Source of the DNA: Microcebus murinus
Taxonomy: Eukaryota > Chordata > Mammalia > Primates > Cheirogaleidae
NCBI RefSeq assembly: GCF_040939455.1
Contig: NC_134110.1
Coordinates: forward strand, 99,663,001-99,727,000
Reading direction: 5' to 3'
Length of the DNA: 64,000 nucleotides
A model generated the notes under the pieces. That model worked only from the letters and a program-made list of their open reading frames with translations, made no database searches and had not been told where the DNA came from. Below are positions 1 to 12,599 of this stretch, in pieces. The first letter of the stretch is position 1, and every line of letters starts with the position of its first letter. The translations under genes were made by a program, and so were the position numbers.

Positions 1-191
1 CACAGTGTGTTAAAGAAAGAAAGGGTGGCCAGGCTCGAGCATTCCTTGAAAGAACCTGAGTACATTCTCCTGTCTCTCTCCCTGTTGTGAATACCCATAA
101 CATAGGCATGAGAGGGACACTGCAGACACACACATTGTTTTGGAACAGGTTTTGCAGCGCATCCAGGGTGCTGTGACGACAGCATCCAGAA

Positions 192-288
192 GTGGAGCGG
201 TGTGAGGTGGGGCGGTGTGAGGTGGGGCGGTGTGAGGTGGGGCGGTGCGAGGTGGGGCGGTGCGAGGTGGGGCGATGCGAGGGAGCAG
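192..288. repeat. 15-bp minisatellite, about six units
   Basis: Units of 'ggtgtgaggtggggc' start at 199, 214, 229, 244 and 259, with a decayed sixth at 274. The first three carry 'ggtgtg' and the later ones 'ggtgcg'. Because 15 is divisible by three, frames stay open through the array and give repetitive pseudo-peptides on both strands; these are not genes. Confidence 0.95.
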
Positions 289-2330
289 CATGGGGCTCAG
301 GGTGACAGCCCACTCTAGTCCTCTTGGGGAGGGTGGCAGCCTTGACTGTCCCCTAATGCTTGTGTCAAGCAGAAGGTCATCTGATTCTTTCTTCCCCCTT
401 CAATATACCTATTTTTTCCTTCCTTTGGATGATTAATGGGAAGTAGAATCTAATCTTAAAACAATAAGAAAATTTTCTACCATAGACATATAGGCCACAA
501 TTTTAAGTCATTGTTTTTATTCAGCATGGGAGATGGCAGAAGCCCGATATTCTGGTACTGAAACAGGTGGTGTCGCAGTTGTCTTTGTGGCTTAAACCCA
601 ATAAAGAACTTCTGAAGATGACAAATCATACAATTTTGTTACTTAGTACCTACTGCTGAGGTTTCATATATATATATACACACATGCACACACATGTGTG
701 TATGTGTATGTGTAGTGTAAAAGTTTTGTAGCCAGGCAGCAGAAGAAATACCACTTGTTGGAATCACTGTTTATTAATGTTGTTTATTTAAAGCTCTTGT
801 GCACAGATTTTACTCTGTCTTTTTCAGACAGTAAAAATAACAGCTGCTAACAGCTAAATTGTTTAGTGTGCAAAAGATTCCATATTAGATTCTAATTTCA
901 TATTAGAATACATATGCATTGTATCCTCATAGCTATTAATGATTTCTTAATCAGCCATAGATACATCAGCAATTAATATAACACCTGGTCAAATATTATT
1001 TAAGGACTAAAGTATCTGTCATATCTATGGACTATCTGAAACATGAGTTATACACATCGCGTTTCCCCACAAGTAAGGTAAAGATAATCTCGATCACATT
1101 AAATCTTAGATTAAATACGTACTGGCTATGTAATCCCCTATGTAATACTTGACATACCAAACGTTTGGGATTCTGCAACCCCTCGTCTTCCCCCGCCCGC
1201 CCCTGGGAGCTTGTCACTTTTGTCATATTACATTTCAGTCTGAAGTTAGTGGCACAGGAGGCTTTGACTTGAATCTTGGCTGCTTTTTGCACTTGGAAAA
1301 TATTGATGAAAAAGATCTGAGAATTAAAATGCAATTTACAGCTTCAGAATCTTACTGGACTTGATTTTGTGCTCGTGCTGGGAAGGGCTGGGTTCCGTGG
1401 CGGGGATGCCTGGGATGGTGGGGAGTGACGGAAGTGTGCTTGCATGCACATCTTCAAAAATGCTGAAGAAATTACAGAACCAAGATGTTGTTGAATTGAG
1501 ATCATGTTGATAAAGTCAGTGTAGAATTCCTGGTAACCTTTTGTGATGTAGGGAAAACTGTACCTTCCCTTTGTGTGCTTCTCAAGCAATAAATAATGAG
1601 AATGACCGTATGAGAAAATGTATCAGTCATAAAGTAAGTATGTAAATGTAAAGTAAATGACTTGTGAGTGTGTTTATCTCTGAGGAGGAGGCAGAACACA
1701 TTGACATTTCAGAGAGGGCTTTTATCGGGAACATCTCCCATTAGTGCTAATGAGGGCTGTGTGTTTAATCCTTTGCTCTCTAACGCTCAGGGCGTATTTC
1801 ATCCTTGATGGCAGAGCTCTGAAACTTTTTTTCTTCCTTAAATGATAATCTTTGGAAGTTATGTTAAATTTTTAACTGTAAATATGGCTTTCTGTGACTC
1901 CTCCCTGCCATCTGTATAAATATCTAAAAAGAACTGGAGCTTTTCATTACTATGAACTTCCCTGGCCACCAATGCCCTCTGCAGAGATGTTTTCGTTAAT
2001 CAACACAGAAACGCAGAATTCTAAGAAGTAAAATTTCAGTGAGCACTTCACCTTTACCCTACTCAAACCCGAACCAGGATTCTCTGGTACTCAGGAGGTC
2101 TAGAGATCATCTCGTTTCTCAGTAGGGGGTGACCATCTTTGTCTTCCCCTCTGGAAGATCAGTTGAAGGGCAGACCCTGACCCACAGACCATCTAACCCA
2201 ATGTGACTAAACACTACCCAGAATAAAATGTCTAAAGTAAATGAAGAGAACTGAGACACAAAATCAACCTTCATTAGGGTTAAAAAGGTGAGCTTTATAG
2301 ATGAACCTAGAACATCAGTAACCCAGGCAC
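284..2330. other. Unique intronic sequence, no gene seen
   Basis: No exon, RNA gene or clear transposon was recognised, apart from an alternating TA/CA/TG microsatellite at 666-714. The part at about 1690-1960 contains 'cattagtgctaatgag' and other TAAT cores and is a possible regulatory segment. Confidence 0.5.
666..714. repeat. TA/CA/TG alternating microsatellite
   Basis: A run of TA dinucleotides passes into CA repeats and then TG repeats ('tatatacacacatgcacacacatgtgtgtatgtg'-type order). This gives a purine-pyrimidine alternating, partly self-complementary tract. Confidence 0.85.
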
Positions 2331-2334
2331 ACAG

Positions 2335-2475
2335 CAACATTCCTGTCATGAGTGAGGCACGTGTGCAAGGCACATCCTCTCATCTGATCCTCACAGCAGC
2401 CATGAGAGCGGTACGGGCACCCCTGCCCTCACCCCAGGAAACCCCGGCTCAGAGGGCAGTGGCTACAAGGATCAG
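2335..2475 (-). mobile_element. MIR SINE relic
   Basis: 'catctgatcctcacagcagccatgag' followed by 'ccccaggaaaccccggctcagagggcagtggc' matches the reverse complement of the MIR core as recalled (TTTAATCCTCACAACAACCCTATGAG...GAAACTGAGGC). It is old and diverged. Confidence 0.65.
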
Positions 2476-2639
2476 AAGGGAAAAATACTTTTTCAGTGAG
2501 ATAAAATTAGCACAGTTGCCAAGGAGACAAGACTGCCTGGCCTTTGTCTTCAAGTGTACAAAGGGTCAGCTTCCAGGAAGTGGCCATCAGCCTCCTCCTG
2601 TCTCCCAGCTTCAGAAGTAGATGTGGTTATGATGCAATA

Positions 2640-2785
2640 GGAAGAATCTGGATAGACTGGATGGACAGATAAATGATACATAGATAGACAGACAGAAATA
2701 GAAAAAGAGAGAGAGGTAGGTACAGAGAGAGAGAGATGAGAGAGATATATAGATAGATTAGATAGATAAATAAGAGAGAAAAAGA
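2640..2785. repeat. Degenerate GATA/GACA and GA microsatellite
   Basis: Interrupted 'atagatagacagacagaaatag', then 'gagagagagg', 'gagagagagagatgagagag' and 'atagatagattagatagataaataag' units cover about 145 bp. Confidence 0.85.
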
Positions 2786-2959
2786 ATGGTTGTCCACAGA
2801 GTTTGCATTCTCTGAGATAAGTGATAAAGCATTCTCTTTCAAATCCTTGAGTCTCATGATGATTTGGATCCCAGGCAACTGAAATGAAAATCCAAAAATT
2901 AGAGTATCATTGCCACTTTCCATTTATTCCTGAAAAAGAGAAACCAATGTATTTTTAAC

Positions 2960-3100
2960 GACACCTAAATTTACTGACTGCTTACTGGGTAATTTATGTA
3001 CATCATCTCATCTTATTTTTAATTACTTCATCATCTTTCCTTTTTAACAGAATGGACACCTAAGGCTTAGAAAATATAAGTAATTTCCCAGAGCCCTGGA
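2960..3100 (-). mobile_element. MIR SINE relic
   Basis: A tail-like 'ttactgactgcttactgggtaat' is followed by 'catctcatcttatttttaatta', an 'acagaatgg' core and 'taagtaatttcccagagccc'. The order fits a reverse-oriented MIR. Confidence 0.5.
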
Positions 3101-3364
3101 GCTTAGAGAGCCCTGTAAACTGATAGACAACTGAGTGAATTGCCCATGGTTCTTTTCAAAAGGCAAGACCCTGGGTGGGACACCAGCCTGATACTCCACA
3201 CGTGCCACTCACCCCTGCTTCCTAGTGGCAGGACTTTCAGGCTGGTGGTTGGAGATTTACTCTTGAATATTTTCCTGTTTCATCTTTGTAAGCTGGACCC
3301 ATCAAAGAGTTGCTATCTTGTATAGGAGTCTTTTCTCATAAGCAAATATTCTGGCATTTTAAAA

Positions 3365-3722
3365 CTTCAAGGAAATTCTGACACAAGCTACAGCTTGGAT
3401 GAACTGTGAGGACATTATGCTAAATGTAATCAGCCAGTCACAAAGAGACAAATACTGTACAATTCCACTTATATGAGGTACCCAGAATAGTCAAATTCAG
3501 AGACAGAGAGTGGAATAGTGGTTGCCAGAGGCTAGGGAAAGAGGGAAATGGAAAACTTGTGGAATGAGTGCAGAGTTTCTATTGTGCCAGGTGGAGGGAC
3601 GTCTGGAGATGGATGTAGTAATGGTCTCGCACATGGTGGGAATGCACTTACCCCCGAACTGCACACTTACAGCGATTAAGTTGATAAATTTTGCTATGTG
3701 TATTTTACCATAATTAAGACAA
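3365..3722 (+). mobile_element. Ancient L1 (L1M class) 3' end
   Basis: The landmarks occur in order: 'gacattatgctaaatgtaatcagccagtcacaaagagac', 'tactgtacaattccacttatatgaggtac', 'gtggttgccagaggctaggg', 'gaactgcacacttacagcgattaag' and a terminal 'attttaccataattaagaca'. This is the recalled 3' untranslated end of mammalian L1M-type elements, inserted in + orientation and diverged. Confidence 0.8.
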
Positions 3723-4244
3723 AAAACCTCCCCATCCAGGAACTAGAAATAGCTTTTCTTGCCAGCCTTGGTTTATAGCTGTTTGAACTCTATTTTTGGA
3801 AGGCTTGATTTTATGTATTATTGTGTGAAATTCCATGAAGCCTAATATGTGTTGTGTTCTTCTGTGGGCAGAAACCTGTCACTAGCATCAGGTTAACTAT
3901 GAGCTCAAGTTGCTATAAATACAAATGTCTCATTCTATTAGAAGAGTTCAAGTCCCTGTGGCCACAGAGCTGGGAGCTGATTTGTAGCTTTTTAGCCTGT
4001 GACAGCAAAGAGCAGGGAGTATGCGTAATCTCCTCCCCAGGTGAAAGCTAGAAACAGAGTAGTTCAGGAAGACATTTGTGGGAGTTCTACTGACATTGTT
4101 AATGCCATGGAGGTCCTGGATTTAAATTCTACGATGATTCCAAGGAAGTTGAACATCTATTCATTAATTAGTTCACTCAACATGCAAATGCTCCCTGTGC
4201 TCTCTTTACAATATATCCAACTCTGACCCTTCCGACTGCCAATA
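3723..4244. other. Unique intronic sequence, no gene seen
   Basis: No repeat, splice-supported exon or RNA gene was recognised. Two overlapping small open frames on + have no family resemblance. Confidence 0.4.
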
Positions 4245-4420
4245 CCACTGAACTCCTAATCAAAGTTAGTGTCTCCTTTCTGCCCCTACTCCCCTGGCCC
4301 TGCTGTTTTCTATTTTCCACACAATAAGCAATCTTGCTAAAATGCCAGTCAGATTCCCTTCTGTTCTGTTTAAAACTCTCCAGTGACTTCCCATTTCCCT
4401 TGGGGAAAATAATTCAAAAT
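4245..4420 (+). mobile_element. L2 LINE fragment
   Basis: 'taaaatgccagtcagattccc' followed by 'tgtttaaaactctccagtgacttcccatttccctt' resembles the L2 3' region recalled as '...cagatcatgtcactcctctgctcaaaaccctccaatggcttcccat'. Confidence 0.55.
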
Positions 4421-5074
4421 TGCAACTATTGAATGTGTTCAGTATACACTCACTGCATAAGAGGATGTGTATTAATCTAGTGCCTATTACTCATGAGAAA
4501 CTGAACTAAATGTGTCTTTGTAGGGCTACAAAGGCAAATCACATTCTTTTCTTCCTGGGAGTTTATATTCTGGGATATGAGGTGAACTCACAGATGAATA
4601 AATTTTCAAAAAATGTTGTTTTTCCCTGGTCAAAGTCTGAATAAAGAAAGATTGAGCATAATCAATGGAATAGCCAGTTCTAGCTGGGTGGGAAGAAAGG
4701 ATGGGGGAAGATGACACTGGAGTCACACAACATTACAGGGTGGTGAGGAGTGCAGAGAAGTGTCACCAGGCAAGAGAGCCGTGGGAACAGAGGAGTTGAA
4801 GTGTGGACTTACTGCCAAGGAGCAGGGAGGGCTTCAGCATGGTGGGAACATAGGATACAGGTCAGGGGGTAGAGGCCAAAGGTCAAATTAGAAAGGTTAA
4901 ACTAAAAGCCTTAAATGCCTTTACTTGCATTGTTGATCTTTTACTGTTGATCTTCTAGGCAATGGGGAGTCATTGAGGTTTTTAAGATGGTAGAGATTGG
5001 ATTTCATTTATGTTACAGACAGGTCACTCTAGAAGCAATGGAAAGAATCTATTAAAACATTCAAAGTCAGTTAA
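4421..5074. other. Non-coding intronic sequence, possibly old repeat
   Basis: 'gatggtagagattggatttcatttatgttacagacaggtcactctagaagcaatgg' and the preceding text resemble decayed LINE-like sequence, but no family could be fixed. There is no coding evidence. Confidence 0.35.
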
Positions 5075-5285
5075 TAAATAGTAAGGACTAGCATTTATTG
5101 GATGCCTACTATCTACCAAGCTTTGTGCTGAGTCCTTCACTTTTATTACATTAAATCCTCAAATCCACCTATGTGATTAGTACTATTATTTACCCACTTT
5201 TAAAATGGAAGTATTAAGACAGAGATATGTTAAGACCAAGGTCATATTATTAGTAGTTTACAGAATCAAGGCAGAAACTGAGAGA
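5075..5285 (-). mobile_element. MIR SINE relic
   Basis: 'attacattaaatcctcaaatccacctatgtgattagtactattatttacccacttttaaaatgg' and 'ttaagaccaaggtcatattattagtag' align in order with the reverse complement of the MIR core region. Confidence 0.75.
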
Positions 5286-5654
5286 ATCAGACGGGGAAAA
5301 GAAATATATTAAACAGATAAAAGTTCTAGAATATAGGGTGTTACCAAAGATAAGTGGTGAGGGAGAATGGTAATGTCCCAAGATGCCCCCTGGGCTTATC
5401 GTGGAAGACTTGATGAAGAGCAGTATGTATTATCAGTACATACTGATAATAGGACAAATTTAGAAGGAAACCTAACAAGGTGGTTTGAATATGTTTGTTT
5501 TTATGTGCTTGTAGGAAATCTGGGGAGCAGATAGACATACAGGTTTGGATCTCAACTGAGGGGTGGACCGTAAGATGCAGACCTGGGGGTCCTTAAACAG
5601 GGGAGGAAAAGTCATGAGGCAAATGAGATAAAACATTGAGTGAAAAGCATTTGG

Positions 5655-6092
5655 GGGTCGAATTGTATGTCAGCTAAAAGATACTGAAGTCCTAATCCTT
5701 CGTACCTGCGAATCTGATCTTATTTTGGAACTAGAAGGAACTTTGCAGATGAGCAAGTTAAGATGAGATGACTGGGGTGTCTGCTAATCCAGTACAACTC
5801 AGTGGTTATATAGAGGAGAAGTTTAGATGCAGAAACAGGTACACAGGGACAAAACCGTGTGAAGATGAAGGCAGAGATTGGGCTGATACACATACCAGCC
5901 AAGGAACGCCAAAGATCACAAGCAAACCACCAGCAGCTAGAGGAGGAAGGCACAGAACAGATCCTTCCTCACAGGCTTCAGAAGGAACCAACTCTGCTGA
6001 CACTCGATCTCAGACTTCCTGCCTTCAGACCCGGGAGGTGATAAGTTTCTGTTGTTTAGGTCCTTTGTTACATCAGCCCTAGGAAACAAGTA
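5655..6092 (+). mobile_element. MLT1-like (ERVL-MaLR) LTR relic
   Basis: The 5' landmark is 'tcgaattgtatgtcagctaaaagatactgaagtcctaatcc'. Internal landmarks are 'gcagatgagcaagttaagatgag', 'gtgaagatgaaggcagagattgg', 'agccaaggaacgcc' and 'tgctgacactcgatctcagacttcctgccttcagacc'. The 3' end is 'gataagtttctgttgtttaggtcctttgttacatcagccctaggaaacaagtaca'. This order suits a MaLR-type solo LTR. Open frames across it on both strands are chance frames in the relic. Confidence 0.65.
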
Positions 6093-7119
6093 CAGACAGG
6101 TAGAGGGGTACCTGTGTGTGGAGTACTAAGGGATGACTGGTGATGACCAAATGGAGACTGTTCATTCAAAAGTGAGTTTGCCTGTCAAAGAAGCGGGAAT
6201 GGCTATTTAGAGGCTATTCCAAGGAAACCATGAGCTTGCAAATAGGCATGAGGTGTGAGAAAGGGAACACCAGCAGTTTGCACTGACCTAATCACAAATT
6301 GCAGCCATGGAGTGGTCAGAGAACACAGAAAGCTGCTCATGAGAGTCCCTGTGCCCTGCACCATGGCAAACTTCGCCTTAGAGTTGGCACAGAGCAGTCA
6401 CAGGCCCAAGGGAATGATTAAATCCATTCTATGTTTTAAAATGTTAGTGTTCTGCAAATATCATGGCAGTGGCAACATAGTTTTTTAATCTACCAAAATT
6501 ATCCCATTAAAATAGGCAGAGCAACGAGGTCTGCAAAGCTGAAGAATCATGAGCAATACCTGCAATTATGGGAGTTGAAATACCCCTGTAATTACCTGGT
6601 GACAAATTAGTGACATCTTATAAGTTCCACATGATACCAATAACCACGCAGAAAAAAGTAGAGGGAGGACCTTAAAGGCAGGAAAACCCCAAACGCCCGA
6701 CAGGCACTCACTGGGAAGTGCGGTGGATCGTGCAGGGGAGACTGGGAGGGTGTTCTCAATGATCCAAGGCAAGGTGGGTCCCAGGAGGCTAAAAATGCAG
6801 CAAAGTCTAATACTATCAGCATAGTCTAGGCCCTTTAACCTTATTAACTAACAAACTGAAGCCCCTTCAAAAACAAAGTTCCACACCTGCTGGGAATAGA
6901 TTCCAAAATAAAGCAGGGCAGGGGCAACCACAAGAAATGAAAAAGTAGGTCCAAATAAAAGATAAGAGGAAGGAAAAGCAGCTGATACCAGAAAGTAACA
7001 AGTGACGCTGTCTCTTTCACTTCGTGAGAACAGCAGCAGAATGTGCTCACAAACTGTGACAGCAGCCCAGCTGTGCAGGCCCACTCATCCCGCCTAAAAG
7101 TACATGTAAACTAAGTTAA
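6093..7119. other. Unique or unresolved intronic sequence
   Basis: No gene or confidently named repeat was recognised. Several small open frames on the minus strand (for example 6566-6822) lack initiation or splice context and family resemblance. Confidence 0.4.
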
Positions 7120-8920
7120 TTTTAAAACTCAGCAGCAAGAAAAGGATAAAATTATTATAAGGAAAAGAGAATAAGAAAACTAATGATATTGCTACAGACA
7201 ACGAAAACATACAGAAAAACCTATGCACAAAACAGATGGAAACCATAAGCAAATATTTCAAAATGAGCTGAAATTGTTAAAATAGTAAAAGCTATGAAAA
7301 AACAATATAAATCAAAATTTGAAAAAAAAATGAGAAAAGTGAGTAGTAAAAAGTAATATTTGAAAAGAAGGATGATAAAACAACTCAATACAGAATTCTA
7401 ATTAAAAAAAAAAGGTCAGAAATAAAAACTCAACTAAAAGCGATGTGACCATATTCAAACACCATAGTTAGAAGATAAATAGAAGACAGAAAAAAGGAAA
7501 AATGTCTCAATCAAAAAGAAATTTGAGAGTTTATGCCTATAATCTCAGCATTTTTGATGGCTGAGGTAGGAGGATCACTTGAGGCTAGGAGTCCAAGATC
7601 TGCCTGGGCAACATAGTGTGACTCCATCTCTACAAAAAAAAGGAAAATTGGCAGGATGTGGTGGCGCATGCCTGTAGCCCTAGCTACTGGGGAAGCAGGA
7701 AGATCACTTGAGCCCAGCAGTGTGACGCTGCAGTGAACTATGATGACACCACTGCACTTTAGCCCAGCAGAGTGACAGAGTGAGAGCCTGTCTCAAAAAA
7801 CAAATAAATAAATAAGTTTGAGATGAAAGGATTCAAGAGAAACTGATAGTCAAGAAGATAAGGAAGATACAACATCTATAATAAATGAGTCCTTGAAGAA
7901 GAAAACCAAAGCAATGGATTAGAAAGAAAATACTGAACGCTATCATTCAAGAAAACTTAAAACTACATATTGAAACTTGAAGCTATATAGTGAAGAGGCA
8001 TACCACATTACTCAAGTAAATGATACAGAACAATCAATATCAAGATGTTGTTTCTTAATAAAACTATAGGTCTTTAAAAAGAAACAAAATATGCTTTGGG
8101 CACCCAGGCAAAATGATTAAGTAGCTTATAACAGAAAGAATATTAGATTTCTATCAGACTTTTCCATGACAGCACTTTATGCCAATAAACAATGGAGTGA
8201 CAGATTTCAAATGCTCACATAAATAAATTGCAGATTTGGATCTTTCATGGAATATAATACAATATTCTACATCCATCCAACCTGACCTTTCAGTGAAAAG
8301 GTTGTCTGGGCTTTTCTGCTCTTGCATTTCCTTGCTGTATGTAAAATCTTTGCATCGGGTAAACACAGTTAATTCACAGACTTTCAAAGTAGGCACCAAC
8401 TTCCAACTAAAAACTGTGAAACTTTGTGATCTGTGTAACCAAAGGAACCTTATCCCCACTGAGTGCACTGATAACCACACACTGTTACAAATATGTAAGA
8501 ACTCGGGGAATATTGTTCCTTTCTTGAGGGATCTACTAGAGAACAAGCTTCAAACAACCAAATATTGTAGAGACATTAACTAAGAAACTGGAGAGATATT
8601 CCAGCTAATAAGTACAGAGGATGATCAACTCGGAATACACCATTTTGCAACTCTGATTGCAATATCATCAACAACTGATAATGTCATAAAACAGAACAAC
8701 AAACCATGACGTACCTCCCAGTGAGAGTACACATCACCCACCCAAAAGGATCAAACATAAATCTGATCAAAATTCTAACACTAACTACCCATCTATCCTT
8801 TGCAGGAAACACAAAGGATAGATATCTTAACCACACCAGGCAAGTACAATCATTAAAATCAAGACAATGAAAAGTATGCAAGAAATAAAAGAGAAATGGA
8901 AGGAGAATCCATAGTGTAAA
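7120..8920 (+). mobile_element. Old L1-related (HAL1-like) element, interrupted by an Alu
   Basis: A-rich sense sequence contains 'tgggcacccaggcaaaatgattaagtagcttataacagaaagaatattag', 'tatcagacttttccatgacagcactttatgccaataaacaatggag' and 'gaatattgttcctttcttgagggatctactagagaacaagcttcaaacaacc'. These resemble the HAL1/old-L1 ORF1 3' region as recalled. The Alu at 7529-7813 inserted into it. The frames on either strand around 8154-8583 are decayed. Confidence 0.6.
7529..7813 (+). mobile_element. Alu dimer, AluJ-like, slightly 5'-truncated
   Basis: Left arm 'tgcctataatctcagca...ggaggatcacttgaggctaggag', middle A-rich linker, right arm 'ggtggcgcatgcctgtagcccta...gcagtgaactatgatgacaccactgcac', tail 'caaaaaacaaataaataaat'. 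The first 14 or so bases of the standard 5' end are missing. Flanks 'aaatttgaga' (7519-7528) and 'aagtttgaga' (7814-7823) look like a target-site duplication with one mismatch. Confidence 0.9.
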
Positions 8921-9512
<592 letters not shown>

Positions 9513-9801
9513 TGAATTTGGGGAAAGATTGACTGGCTATTTTTGTCACAGTCCAAGGAACTGCTCTAATGCACTTTATCGACAGAGGCCTGTTATATGT
9601 CTGCTGTTTTACATGTGATTTGTGAATGATGCATATTTTCTTCACCATTACTTGTTTTAGTAGGAAAAAAATCTTTATGATTTTATGCTTGGTCAATATG
9701 TGAATAGTGTCAGTTATCTGAGGCTTTCTGGTTTTTATGATAAAGGAATTCCCAATGGTTACAAAAAAAATAGTAGCTATCTCTCTAATATAGGTACCCT
9801 A

Positions 9802-9813
9802 GTATATATATAC

Positions 9814-9854
<41 letters not shown>
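9802..9854. repeat. (TA)n microsatellite
   Basis: About 50 bases of alternating TA with a single 'catta' interruption near 9812. It lies about 310 bp downstream of the exon and is likely polymorphic in length. Confidence 0.95.
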
Positions 9855-9857
<3 letters not shown>

Positions 9858-10744
9858 ATCCCTACTGTTTCCTTTCAACATTAAGAAATGGAGATAGAGA
9901 GAAAGAGAGAGATTAAGAGGAGACTGTAGGGATTACCTCAATATTCAAAGAAAGAAGGTCATATGAGGAAAATGTTATCAATATTTAATAATACATACAT
10001 ACTTCAAAGTTTTATAAAGTGAATATTATTATCAGATTAATATTTTTGTATTTTGTATTATTGGATGATCTCATCAGTAAGACAATTCCATTTATAACAG
10101 AGCTGCCCAGATGTTTCCCTAGAGCCTGCTGCTCAAACCCTTTCTAGAACAAGGTGGCAAGAAAATGAGACAGACTGGCCAGTAGAGAGGTGACTAAACA
10201 GGGTGGGTGATGGATATAGGCCATGTTCTACACAAAGCATTTCCTTATGTTACCTGGTTACCATCTTGTATGTGCTGGTTTTGTTCAAATCTCTGTGAGT
10301 CCCTCTGTGTACAAACATGCCACTGCCATGTTCTGGGTCATGCTCCGACTTGAGACAGGTTTGGTCTGTGGAATCTCCTCAGTGTCCTTACAACTTTTTA
10401 TAGCAAGGAGCACTTTAGCTTAGGCTGAGTGCTTTAATTTGGGGGAGAGGGTCAGGGTGCATGTTACCTATATAGGGAAGGAAAGAGAGGTGTCCTCGTA
10501 GCCAGTAGCCCATTTGTTCTTAAGTTGCTGGCCCAACCCTGGCTTCATAGTAGAATAGCCTTGGTCTAAGAAGTTTGAGAAGAGGGCAAAAGAGATCCCT
10601 GGTATGTGCTTCTCAAATGCTAGAGAAAAAACTGGAAGAAAGGGAAAGTGGTATCTTTGCAAAGAAAGGGAAGAGAAAAGCACAGAGAAGGAGGGAGGCT
10701 GTGTGAGTTAGTTGTGGGTGACTGTGGTTAGTTGGGATTAGCGG
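9855..10744. other. Unique intronic sequence, no gene seen
   Basis: A short GA-rich tract ('gagatagagagaaagagagagatt' type) lies near 9890-9915. The rest shows no recognisable repeat, exon or RNA. Confidence 0.4.
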
Positions 10745-10870
10745 TTATAGACCGGGTATGTGGAGGCTCTGGCTCTGGTATTCTCACTACCTCACCGTAA
10801 AATCCTGTACAAGCCACTTAACGTCTCTGGGCCCAGTTTTCTCAAATGTAAAGATTTCAAATTAAATTGG
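10745..10870 (+). mobile_element. MIR SINE relic
   Basis: 'ggttatagaccgggtatgtggaggctctggctctggtattctcactacctcaccgtaaaatcctgtacaagccacttaacgtctctgggcccagttttctcaaatgtaaag' follows the forward MIR order from the 5' tRNA-derived part to the core. Confidence 0.7.
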
Positions 10871-11144
10871 ATGATGTCCAAACTCCTTGACAGCTCCATT
10901 CTATCCTTGAATCAATGAATGCCCAATAGGCATTCAGTGCCAGCTTTACGCTTTAGGAAATGGTCTGTAAACAAAGATACAAATGAAATTAAAAGGTAGC
11001 ATCAAACTAAATCTCTGTCAAAGAATCTGGTGTGCTCATCTCCAGGGCAACGTGACAATTCCTTGGAACAGTCACACGATCGGGAGCAGAGGTGGAGATT
11101 TGCAAGTCGCCTTCCTGTGGCCCAAGGTTACTGGGCCACAATAC

Positions 11145-11225
11145 TTTTCTACTAGTTTTCTAAAGAATAGTTTTCTACTCGTCTCTAGTAGAGAAAACTA
11201 GTTTCTCTAGTAGTTTTCTAAAAGA
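11145..11225. repeat. Local direct and inverted repeats of 'agttttcta'
   Basis: The motif 'tagttttcta' occurs at about 11153, 11168 and 11211. A complementary 'tagagaaaacta' at 11189-11200 lets 'agttttctact' (11168-11178) and 'agtagagaaaact' (11187-11199) pair into a short hairpin. Confidence 0.8.
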
Positions 11226-12599
11226 TTTAGAAAATTATAGAGAAGTTTTTCTTCTAAAAATGATGGAGATACAGGAGAAAAAGTAAAAGAGGGTCTGAGA
11301 AAATGAGATCACCTTTCCAGCTTGAGAGCTTTATGTAAAATTGTGCAGAAAAACAATGAGGAAAGGGCAACCCTTGGTCTTCATCAGAGTGTTCATCCTA
11401 AACATAGGAACCAAAATTTTTGTGTTTTTCAAGTTGTGGCTCTTCCCTGACACCAGATGTCCCCAGCTTATGGACTAAGCTTGACATGTTTACATCAGGC
11501 GTGCTACAGGCTGTGCATGCCAGCCCGGTCCCTGGCCAAGGCAAATCTTGCTATCAATTCCAGAACCCTGCAGGGAGACTATGGTCTATGTCACTCCAAG
11601 GTGGTCACAAGACAAGTGGATCCAAAGATCACTAGGATGGATGCAAGGCATTGAGTGTAAGATAGGGAATAAGCCTACTAGGTTGATCTTATTGATGCTA
11701 CTCTTTTTTAAGAAGGGAGGTGGGTAGAAGGTTGTGTTACAAGACCAAACAGTGAAAACACCTGAGAGCAAACGACACCAACAAACCTTCCAGCAAATGA
11801 GACTGGTTGAGGCAACACAATCTGATTTTTTTTTTTTTTTGAAGAGAAACCTATCTTCAGTGTAAGAGCTTCTAAATACCCCTCTGCTGCTAGATAATCC
11901 CACTTACAAACGAACTGGCTTATAAATTAAATTGAAGTAAGTTATAAGAACAGAGCTTTTCCCCTCTAGGAAAAGAAAAATAAATGTGATGAAAGAACCT
12001 AGTCTGACATATATTTTCATACATCTTTAGTGGTAAAAAATCCTTAGGATTTAAATGTAAAAACACAACTTTCTGCTATAAATGCAAATAGTCAGTAGGC
12101 ATGAAACCTGTGAAGTATTTGCAAACAGCTCTGAATTAAAATTAAAATGTTCTTATTCAGCAGGTAGAGAATGGTCCTAAGTCTGCAAGTCATTCTGTAT
12201 GTGACAATTTCTAAAATTACTATTTTTTAGGATAGAAATAAAATTGTTTTTTTAACCCAATTTCAACCATCTACCCCTCTCTGAAGGACACTATTTTTAA
12301 AACAATAAGAAAATCAAACAAGAAATATGACATTTTAAAGCCGATGCTAAAAACCATATCCTCTTTATGGAAGTTGGCTAGCTCTAAAACGCTGTTAGCT
12401 GTGAAAATCCCTTCTCAGCTTTCCTTCCTTATTGAGCCATTAAGTCAGACATGCCACCTTGTGCTGGAGGTGACAAGCTTAGGGGAGAACTATTGGAGCA
12501 TAATTGTTCCTCAGTTTGTACTGGCCCAGGAAGGACAGTTTGGCCTCTGTTCTAAGACCAGGAGTCAGGGCAGAGCTGTGGCTCGAAACTAGTCATCCA
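11226..12599. other. Unique intronic sequence, no gene seen
   Basis: Contains a 15-base T run (11826-11840) and no recognised repeat family. Chance open frames only. Confidence 0.4.

Noticed and set aside
10..291. A frame with repeated APPRT/APPHT on minus and RGGA on +
   Set aside because: It reads through a 15-bp minisatellite whose period is a multiple of three, so all frames stay open.
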